Assembly: GCA_020137815.1 (NCBI GenBank)
Contig: CM035358.1
Location: forward strand, 3,396,292 to 3,460,291
From: Hormiphora californensis
Lineage: Eukaryota; Ctenophora; Tentaculata; Cydippida; Pleurobrachiidae
DNA: 64,000 nt
Direction: 5' to 3'
In this document: in pieces, positions 56,118 through 64,000 of the stretch
How the letters are laid out: each line of letters opens with the position of its first letter
How positions within the stretch are numbered: position 1 is the first letter of the stretch
Program-made: the position numbers and the translations under genes
The notes under the pieces: model-generated
The model's input: the letters and a program-made list of their open reading frames with translations, nothing else
What the model was told of the DNA's origin: nothing
The model's database searches: none

Positions 56118-58817
56118 CAAGGGGTGTTCCTGCGAATTCGGATATAGGATTGCGCCACTCTCGAAAACTCCGCGCATGCGCCCTCTGTTTCTATTTGGCG
56201 CCATAGCTCAAGAATGGCGCCACCCCGGAACTATGTGAGAACACCAAGTTCAAGAGAATTGTCTCACCTACACCCTCGAAAAAGAAATAGAGAAAACGAA
56301 TGAGCCAAAGCCAAGCTACGTATCAAAATGTTTTGACTACCAAAATATGTGAGTGAAGGTGTGGTGTCTTCCAGGGGGTGTAGCTCTGGAACAAAACAAA
56401 ATCTCGGAAAGTTCTTGGTAGCCGTGTGTACAAAATCGTCCTGGCTACCCATTGGCATCAAATCTAGAGCAATTTGGTCAACCATGTGAGTTTCTATAAA
56501 GCTTTTCTTGCTTGCGACGGCTTTTTGAGATTCTGGGGCGATCTCTAACTTTCACAATGCTGAAAAGATCACTTTTCATCGCGCGTTTTCGCGCGCCCTC
56601 TCCCCTTCTCTGCAGCTCAGGGGTGTTGGGAGCTAACACGTGTGTGTGTGTTGAAGATATATATCCGAACTCGCAAATTACAAAAACTACAAATAAGCGT
56701 TTATGTGTCCGATTTCAGGGGTAACTAAACGGTATTCCTAATTAGTAGCTCACATTACAGCATTCCTATGTACTTCTACCATCTACTCACATCACCCTGG
56801 CCACTCCTTTACCCAAATCAGGTCTCAGCTGTATCATATCAAACACACCCAATGTGTAATGTGTGGCTTGTGAAATATGTAATCCTATATTTCAAGTCTT
56901 TATCTCTATCTCTATCTCTATCTCTTGCCCTCTCTTTCTATATTGCCCTTTCTCTCCAGCACTATGACTGCAGTATGCTGCAGTAGGGCCGAGTCCTGAT
57001 CATCGGAATGAAGGAGAATACAATTACACCGAGTTATTGAACAGAAAAACACCATGCACAGTTAAACCCATAAAGTTACACATAACTGGGTTATCTCTCT
57101 ACCTCTCTCTTTCTCATTCTCCACATCCCTCTCTTTTTCCATCTCGGTGTGTGAGCGCTTCAGATATTTCACTAGGACAAGCGAGGGCCGAGGAAAGGAA
57201 GAAAGAAAGAAGGAGAGACCGGGCGGTTGAGTTGTGCCACTATCAGTAGGAACAGTTCTTTGTAACTGTAGTGTGTCCTCACACCAAGGTCGCCACTCTG
57301 TCTGGAGTGTCGTGTGTAAGTGTGTCATACCTGCTGCTTTCTCTCTTTCTCTCTCCCTCACTCTCTCTCCCGCTCCCTCTTCTCTCCCTCTCTTTCTGGA
57401 TCCGGGCCAGGGGATTTGGGGATTTAACTCTGCTCTCGAGCCTGGGACTTTACGGCCCGATGTGGGAGTGGTGTGTGTAATGGACCGAGAAAGAGAGAGG
57501 GAGGGAGAGAGAGGGAGAGGGAGAGAGAGAAAGTGAGGGAGAGAGAAAGAGAGAAAGAGAGAAAGCAGCAGGTATGACACACTTACACACGACACTCCAG
57601 ACAGAGTGGCGACCTTGGTGTGAGGACAATGGACATACTACAGTTACGAAGAACTGTTCCCACTGATAGTGGCACAACTCAACCGCCCGGTCTCTCCTTC
57701 TTTCTTTCTTCCTTTCCTCGGCCCTCGCTTGTCCTAGTGAGATATCTGAAGCGCTCACACACCGAGATGGAAAAAGAGAGGGATGTGGAGAATGAGAAAG
57801 AGAGAGGTAGAGAGATAACCGAGTGTGTAACTTTATGGGTTTAACTGTGCATGGTGTTTTTCTGTTCAATAACTCGGTGTAATTGTATTCTCCTTCATTC
57901 CGATGATCAGGACTCGGCCCTACTGCAGCATACTGCAGTCATAGTGCTGGAGAGAAAGGGCAATATAGAAAGAGAGGGCAAGAGATAGAGATAGAGATAG
58001 AGATAAAGACTTGAAATATAGGATTACATATTTCACAAGCCACACATTACACATTGGGTGTGTTTGATATGATACAGCTGAGACCTGATTTGGGTAAAGG
58101 AGTGGCCAGGGTGATGTGAGTAGATGGTAGAAGTACATAGGAATGCTGTAATGTGAGCTACTAATTAGGAATACCGTTTAGTTACCCCTGAAATCGGACA
58201 CATAAACGCTTATTTGTAGTTTTTGTAATTTGCGAGTTCGGATATATATCTTCAACACACACACACGTGTTAGCTCCCAACACCCCTGAGCTGCAGAGAA
58301 GGGGAGAGGGCGCGCGAAAACGCGCGATGAAAAGTGATCTTTTCAGCATTGTGAAAGTTAGAGATCGCCCCAGAATCTCAAAAAGCCGTCGCAAGCAAGA
58401 AAAGCTTTATAGAAACTCACATGGTTGACCAAATTGCTCTAGATTTGATGCCAATGGGTAGCCAGGACGATTTTGTACACACGGCTACCAAGAACTTTCC
58501 GAGATTTTGTTTTGTTCCAGAGCTACACCCCCTGGAAGACACCACACCTTCACTCACATAATTTGGTAGTCAAAACATTTTGATACGTAGCTTGGCTTTG
58601 GCTCATTCGTTTTCTCTATTTCTTTTTCGAGGGTGTAGGTGAGACAATTCTCTTGAACTTGGTGTTCTCACATAGTTCCGGGGTGGCGCCATTCTTGAGC
58701 TATGGCGCCAAATAGAAACAGAGGGCGCATGCGCGGAGTTTTCGAGAGTAATAATAATAATAATTATTATTATTACTCTCGAAAATCCTATATCCGAATT
58801 CGCAGGAACACCCCTTG
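56118..58817. mobile_element. 2.7-kb foldback element with arms of about 1.2 kb, inserted in the F-box/LRR gene
   Basis: Termini CAAGGGGTGTTCC and GGAACACCCCTTG are flanked by ATATCA at 56112-56117 and 58818-58823. The arms (to about 57340 and from about 57562) are almost identical, so every short frame in one arm reappears in the other. The centre is CT/GA-rich. The right arm has one extra AATAAT/ATTATT insert near 58750-58785. No transposase seen. Confidence 0.88.
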
Positions 58818-59245
58818 ATATCAATCTCCAGATCTTTTAATCCTTTTAAATTGGTAAGCATCAATCTTAAATTGTTTTCATCTAACCGGTATGCATGTAT
58901 AGTTAACGTCTCTAGAGCTGGCGGTGTGTTGGTAAAAAAGGCTCGGATAAATTTATTTCCAAACTCGACCCCTACAAAACTAAGGTGTGTAAGATTTTTA
59001 CACAGTCCAATAGCTGTTGCAATTTCACAATTTGGTCGTGAGTATGAGAAATAGATATTTCGCAGACTCTCCCTACCTAACTGTATTACTAACATCATTG
59101 CAGCCAAAAAGGCTTTATCTCCCCCAGTACGATTGAGACTTTTTTGTAGACTGTTTCCATCGAGATGCTGAAGTGATTGGAGCGATGACCGAGAGATATT
59201 GTACCACCTCCTGCAAACCATCCCACAAACCAACTGTATACAATA
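58818..59245 (-). pseudogene. F-box/LRR gene, internal fragment 1 (end of F-box, first LRRs)
   Basis: The minus-strand frame reads VCRRWYNISRSSLQSLQHL, the classic end of an F-box, then LRRs (LCKNLTHLSFVGVEFG, LETLTIHAYRL, LKGLKDLEID). The right edge with the truncated LINE is uncertain by tens of bases. Confidence 0.7.
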
Positions 59246-61665
59246 CACTCCGGGATTTCATGGACACCAACCTTCTAACGCAGTTGGTATCATCACCAAC
59301 CAGGGGAGATAATGTTCTTGATCTAGTGTTCACCAACAGGCCAGATTATGTCCTGGCGGTGAACTGCGACGACCTCGGAATATCCGACCATTCCATGGTG
59401 ACATGCACTCTGGCATTCAACTGTACGGAAAGGGTGGAGAGAGACCTTCGGGAGAAAACAGGGTTTGCAGCGCTCAGCTTATTGGACATGGATTTTGAGA
59501 GGGCAAACGCGTTGTTTGAGGAGGTGGACTGGGACCTCCTGCACCTCCTCTGTTCTGAAGGTGGCAGTGATTTTTTGGAACTGATGAGGCTTACAGTTCT
59601 ACAGATAACCACTATGTGTGCCCCACCTAAACGGGTTGGCAAGAAGTGGAGAGATAAGAAGTTGAGACACCTGCGGAGCCGGCGGAGGAAACTCAACCGG
59701 CGGATGGTCAGGGCATCTGGTAAGCTGAAACAGCGGCTAGAGGAAAAGGTGGACAGAATAACGATGGACATTAAAGACCACGTGAAAGATCTACAGCAAG
59801 CTAGAGAAGAAAAAGTTGCAGCGGCGGTTAAGTTGAACCCTAAGTACTTCTTCACCCACGCCAAATCCTTCTCCAAGGTGAAGTCCTCGGTCTCTCCACT
59901 CGCGAGGGAAGATGGTTCTCTTACAACAGATTCTAGGGAAAAGGCAGACCTGCTGCAGCGGCAATACGTGAAGGTCTTCAGTAACCCAGCGGATGTGGAT
60001 CCAGAGAAGGCAATCGAGAACATCCCTGAGAACAAGGTGGAAATCTTGGATATAGAGTTTTTCCAGGAGGATATTGAAAAGGCATTAAAGGAGCTTAAAC
60101 CCAACTCAGCAGCCCCACCGGGAGATATTCCAGCTGTCATTCTAAAAAGCTGTTGCAGCAGATTAGCGTACCCGATTTGGCTTCTCTGGAAGGAGTCTTT
60201 CAATACAAGTACCATACCAGCAGCAATGAAAGAACAGTTTATCTGTCCAATCTTTAAGAAAGGGGATCGCTCGCTGCCTGAGAATTACCGACCGGTGGCT
60301 ATCACGTCACATATCTCCAAAACATTTGAGAGGGTGCTGCGAGACCACCTGACGAACTTCTTGGAGAGAGCAGAGCTTCATTGCGATAGGCAGCACGGCT
60401 TTCGAAAGGGGCGAAGTACGATGACTCATCTCCTCGCCCATATAGATAGAGTATTAAAACAGCTCACTGAAGGGAATGAAGTGGACGTGTTGTATCTGGA
60501 CTTTCAAAAGGCGTTTGATAGAGTTGATACACGTGTCTTACTCAAAAAGCTTCATCGTTATGGTGTCCGCGGCAAACTGTTGGCTTGGATAAAGGAGTTC
60601 CTCATCAACCGGAAGCAGACGGTACTGGTGGACGGGGAGCAATCATTCTGGGAACTCGTGGTCAGTAGTGTAATCCAGGGCAGCGTACTGGGGCCAGTCC
60701 TTTTCATATTTTATGTACTCGACCTGAAAGAATGCCTCTCAAGTGCAGACTCGATGTCTTTTGCCGATGACACTAAGCTGATCCAGGCTATCCAGACCCT
60801 TCTTGACCAAGTGGAACTTCAAGAGGACATCAAAAATGTTAGTCAGTGGTCGTCCAATAACAACATGAGGCTTCACGAGAAGAAGTTTCAGTTAATGATA
60901 TACCCCCTAGGCAAGTCCCAGTTGCTTAGGGAGCTACCTTTCACGTCTGAAACCCTGAGCTATGTTACGGAAGCAGGTACGACTGTGGAACCTGAACAGC
61001 ACGTAAAGGACCTCGGTGTATGGTTGTCGGCGGATGGTACATGGACTTATCACATCAATGACATCGTTAGGAGGGCCAACCGGATTGCGGGATGGATTCT
61101 GAGCGTGTTCAGATGTAGATCTCAGGAGGTATTACTGACTCTATACAAGGCCTTGGTTCGTCCCATTCTAGAGTACTGCTGCTTGGTTTGGTCACCGTCC
61201 AAGGTAGCTGACATCCAGGCGCTGGAGAACGTTCAGCGAGCTTTCTTAAGAAAGATCTATGGGATGAATGAGCTGACCTACTGGGAGCGGTTGGAGACTC
61301 TGAAAATCATGTCCCTTCAGAGGCGACGCCAGAGGTACGAGCTTATACATGTCTGGAAAATCTATCATGGACTAGTACCTAACTGTGTAGGAATGGAATT
61401 CCAGACAGGCCGCTTGGGGATACAGGTCAAAACGCAGAAGTATCCTTATTGGGCTGATAGGAGGCGAGCTACCCAGCTGTTCAACTCGTTCAGTTACAGG
61501 GCTCCTCAGTTGTGGAATAAACTGCCCCGAGAGGTGACCCTTTGTGAAACATTGGCAGGGTTTAAGGCTAGCCTGGGTTCTTTCATGAAGGAGTACAAGG
61601 ACAGACCTCCGGTGAGAGGGTACCCCACGGTCCCGAATGACTTCAGTCAGGCGGCGAAATCTTAG
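59240..61665 (+). CDS. Truncated LINE ORF2: reverse transcriptase with intact catalytic motifs
   Basis: The open frame extends back to 59173 into host DNA, but similarity to the complete LINE starts near YNTLRDFMDTN. The end of the endonuclease (LGISDHSMV) is followed by the reverse transcriptase (IFKKGDRSLPENYRPVAITS, QHGFRKGRST, LYLDFQKAFDRV, FADDTKL) and the C-terminal region, stop at 61663-61665. About 800 aa without a break, so the insertion is young. Without its 5' end it is unlikely to be expressed from its own promoter. Confidence 0.88.
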
Positions 61666-61848
61666 CTGTGTGTGATTTTGCTGGGTGTGATTTTGCTGTG
61701 TGTGATTTTGCTGATGACTGACCACATGACAGGGCGATTCGTTTTTAATATTTTGAGTTAAGACTTGACAAGGAGGACCCACTCGCTGGGAAATCCGCAC
61801 GCGTTTAGATTGTGTAAATTTAATTTGATTTGATTTGATTTGATTTGA
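59240..61848 (+). mobile_element. 5'-truncated LINE of a second subfamily
   Basis: 2.6 kb ending in a TTTGA-repeat tail (about 61820-61848). It lacks ORF1 and most of the endonuclease, and it splits the F-box of the host gene. It is clearly diverged from the 51.4-kb copy but colinear with it. Confidence 0.88.
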
Positions 61849-61997
61849 TCCCCTGGATTCAAGAGTTTGAAAATTGACAAGAGGTCATCCTCAGATAACC
61901 GCTGAATGGTTGGTTCTCCCTCCCTCTCTGGGTCGGTAGACCATTCTTCGAAAACCGGCTTTGTTTCATCGTCCGCGTCGTACTCTGGCTCTGACAT
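61849..61997 (-). pseudogene. F-box/LRR gene, 5' fragment (start and first half of F-box)
   Basis: The frame starts MSEPEYDADDETKPVFEEW and reaches the F-box first half IQRLSEDDLLSIFKLLNPGD, where the LINE tail begins. An acceptor AG with a pyrimidine tract lies 2 nt before the ATG. Together with the fragments at 58818, 55826 and 50850 it makes one gene whose only visible defects are three insertions. Confidence 0.75.
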
Positions 61998-62927
61998 TTC
62001 TATAACAAGGGAGAGAAATGTTTAAAGTGAGAGCTGTTCGTAGAAAAATAATTGGACAAGATTAGTAGTATTATAAAACTTTTCGCGATGAATTGTTAGC
62101 AATGGAAGGGCGAAGGCATCCAGCCTGCTGTCTGGGTGACCCAGGTCCCAGGTTTCAACTTTGCCCCTCATGAGTCATGAGCAACATCGGAACCGGAAAC
62201 GGCTCTTTCTCTGACAAATACTAAAAAAAACAACAACAAAACAAGGTAGTAGGTAGTAGGTAGAGCGAAGGCCGAAGGATAAGGCAGCTTTTTTGATTTT
62301 TCTCTTTTAAAAAATCCCGGTCTCGTTTTTGGAAACGAGCTTCAGCTTCAAAATTTTGCAAAATAAAATGACTTTTCCAAATGCGCGCGCGGCATAGTCC
62401 GCCGCGCAGACAAAACTCTTTTTGGCTTGCGCGCTACGTTTTATGGCCTTAAGTTAATTGAAATTCGAGGACATTTGTCAAGAGTCATATTTAATATTGC
62501 TGGCAAAGTAATAATAATAATCTCAAATGAGTTTACCATTTGGTAAACATAACTATAAAACTGCTTCTGCCAGTGTCTCCGCATCGGTTTAGTTTCTAAT
62601 TCTAATTCTAGTTCCAGAATAAGATAAAGAAATGTTAACTCTAACATTGGGTACTTGCACGAATAATAATAATATTGGTACAAATACAGTGTTCACGAAT
62701 ACCAACAGTACTTGGCGTTACCAAGAATACACACACCTTCACTGCAGTACGTATTGAGGATCTTTACCGAATATATATGCGATCCGGATCAAGTAATAAT
62801 AATATTAGCAAATGTATACCGTTGTATCAAAGTTAACAGAAGCTATTGGTCCAGCAAAAGCTCGAGTTTAATGTCAATACATAACTTGTAATTGTCCCCC
62901 TCCATCACTAATCACTATAACAGATAT
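61998..62927. other. Spacer without recognisable genes
   Basis: AT-rich with GCGCGC clusters near 62380-62430 and AATAAT runs near 62505 and 62662. Nothing coding that I can support. Confidence 0.45.
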
Positions 62928-62979
62928 GATCTACACGGCCGTTCCATCACAAGATATCTGATCTACACGGCCGTTCCAT
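62928..62979. repeat. 32-bp duplication carrying a stop codon
   Basis: GATCTACACGGCCGTTCCATC occurs at 62928 and 62960 (one base offset in flank). Each copy contains, on the minus strand, the last codons and TAG of the neighbouring coiled-coil frame. Confidence 0.85.
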
Positions 62980-63131
62980 CGCTCGTTCTCAGTTGATCTT
63001 GGAACAAGTTCATTCTCCTCTGCAGCTTCTTCAGGTGTAACCTCAGCTCCTCATTCTCCTGGAGGGCATTTTGTAACCTTCGCTCGTTGTGCTCTTTCCG
63101 GCTTACTTCAGCTTTTATATGTGCTGTAACC
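62963..63131 (-). CDS. Coiled-coil protein, last exon only
   Basis: After the acceptor CCAATTTCAG the frame encodes about 55 aa with a strong heptad pattern (LQNALQENEELRLHLKKLQRR) and ends GTAV-stop. It is likely a dimerising coiled coil. I could not find the preceding exon in the 440 bp before the actin-like gene, so it may be a remnant or part of a gene with a short unseen exon. Confidence 0.55.
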
Positions 63132-63432
63132 TGAAATTGGACATGTTTTAATTCAAACTTGTGTGTGTTGGAAGTACGGTGAAAAAGCAAACAAAGATCA
63201 CTCAGGCCAACGCGAGTCTGCAATCATGTGACATGCGAGAGTAATGTAATTTTATTCAGATCACAAATCTATGGTACAGGGCTTGTCCTGGGTGAGTGCC
63301 AGTTGCCGTACTAACTAGTTAGTGTGTGGTGGGTGACCGGTGAGTAATGTAATTGTATCATACATTGTATCGTGTGTGTAGTACATTGCCATGTATATAT
63401 TGCTAGGAGTTAGTAGAACAGACATCTACATC

Positions 63433-63513
63433 CCAATCAGAACTCGTTATCTATGTCACGTGGCTGGTTATCAGCCAATCAGGGGCCAGTTTTTCCTGAT
63501 TCGGTCGGTTCCT
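63433..63513. mobile_element. Short CCAAT/E-box element, copy 7 (truncated), in the actin-like promoter
   Basis: The CCAATCAG box, CACGTGGCTGG variant and right terminus TTCGGTCGGTTCCT are present; the left end is missing. It ends 55 bp before the ATG of the actin-like gene. Confidence 0.85.
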
Positions 63514-63568
63514 GCTACATCCACTACACAGCTTCACACATTCCTAACCGTTTTAATTCTCTAGAACT

Positions 63569-64000
63569 ATGGAAGATCTCCCGGCTGTGATTATTGACAA
63601 TGGATCCAGTGCTATAAAGGCAGGGTTAGCTGGAGACGCCACACCCCGGTACACATTCCCGACAGTCATAGGTCGACCCCGTGTCGAGAGTCATAAAAAT
63701 GACATGCTTGTGGGGCATGAGGCTCAATGTTATAAGAGGGGCATCCTAAACCTAAAACACCCAATAACACGAGGTGTAATTACAAATTGGGATGACATGG
63801 AGGAGATATGGTATCACACCTTCTACAACGAGGTCCGAGTTGACCCTGAGGACCACCCCGTCCTCCTGACTGAGCCTTCCTTTAACCCCATGCCTAACAG
63901 GGAGAAGATGACCCAGATCATGTTCGAGACCTTCAACACCCCCGCCCTGTACATTGCAAACCAGGCTGTCTTGTCACTTGTTCACTCAGGTAGAGGCACT
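63569..64000 (+). CDS. Divergent actin-like protein, 5' part
   Basis: 144 codons in one exon, running off the right edge. Actin fold markers are visible: first phosphate loop [88 protein letters not shown]. Conventional actin has DNGSGMCKAGFAGDDAPR; here the loop reads [15 protein letters not shown], and the DNase-loop region differs, so this is a diverged or specialised actin rather than cytoplasmic actin. An acceptor TTCTCTAG lies 4 nt before the ATG. It is transcribed away from the coiled-coil exon, with a CCAAT/E-box element between. Confidence 0.88.
   Translation, partial: MEDLPAVIIDNGSSAIKAGLAGDATPRYTFPTVIGRPRVESHKNDMLVGHEAQCYKRGILNLKHPITRGVITNWDDMEEIWYHTFYNEVRVDPEDHPVLLTEPSFNPMPNREKMTQIMFETFNTPALYIANQAVLSLVHSGRGT

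Noticed and set aside
56264-58394. Several 70-177 codon frames in the foldback arms
   Set aside because: Each occurs twice in mirror image, has no family resemblance and includes CT-rich filler. They are by-products of the palindrome.
59346-60215. A 289-codon minus-strand frame
   Set aside because: Shadow of the LINE reverse transcriptase frame.

Overview
The window is nuclear DNA from an animal (metazoan). Genes are split by many short GT-AG introns. They include a class I histone deacetylase (HDAC3), a SMYD5-type SET/MYND protein, a TMEM55 phosphoinositide phosphatase, mitochondrial fatty-acid enzymes, an F-box/LRR protein, a divergent actin and an Sp/KLF zinc-finger exon. I cannot name the species. 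Dense gene packing, almost all genes on one strand, and a splice-acceptor AG a few bases before most start codons suggest a compact genome with spliced-leader trans-splicing, as reported for glass sponges and ctenophores among early animals. That placement is inference.

Layout. 1-19 kb: three tandem minus-strand paralogues (called C, A and B here) of a large family I do not recognise. Each has a mitochondrial-type presequence and repeated beta-alpha modules resembling degenerate KH domains. 19-32 kb: HDAC3, whose long introns hold (GA)n tracts, transposon relics and an antisense Sp/KLF exon. 32-37 kb: TMEM55 and SMYD5, 185 bp apart. 37-46 kb: a 4CL/luciferase-like acyl-CoA synthetase, an intronless enoyl-CoA hydratase 199 bp upstream of it, and an unrecognised 221-aa protein. 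46-50 kb: three large palindromic elements and sequence without visible genes. 50-62 kb: an F-box/LRR gene cut by a full-length LINE, a 2.7-kb foldback element and a 5'-truncated LINE. 62-64 kb: a coiled-coil exon and a divergently transcribed actin-like gene that runs off the right edge.

Three themes stand out. (1) Many introns carry minisatellites whose unit contains the intron's own splice site. At least nine junctions are affected, with 2-13 copies each. (2) Non-autonomous transposons are abundant: short CCAAT/E-box elements in seven copies, elements with terminal G runs and 8-bp target duplications, and nested palindromes. (3) Genes are co-oriented and closely spaced with very short 5' leaders, which fits operon-like transcription with trans-splicing.

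Functionally, the hydratase and the acyl-CoA synthetase form a plausible mitochondrial acyl-CoA pair. The C/A/B family is also predicted to be mitochondrial. HDAC3 and SMYD5 are chromatin regulators flanking TMEM55. Exon limits come from reading splice signals and codon phase by eye. They are exact where phase closes (HDAC3, TMEM55, synthetase, the 221-aa gene) and approximate elsewhere.
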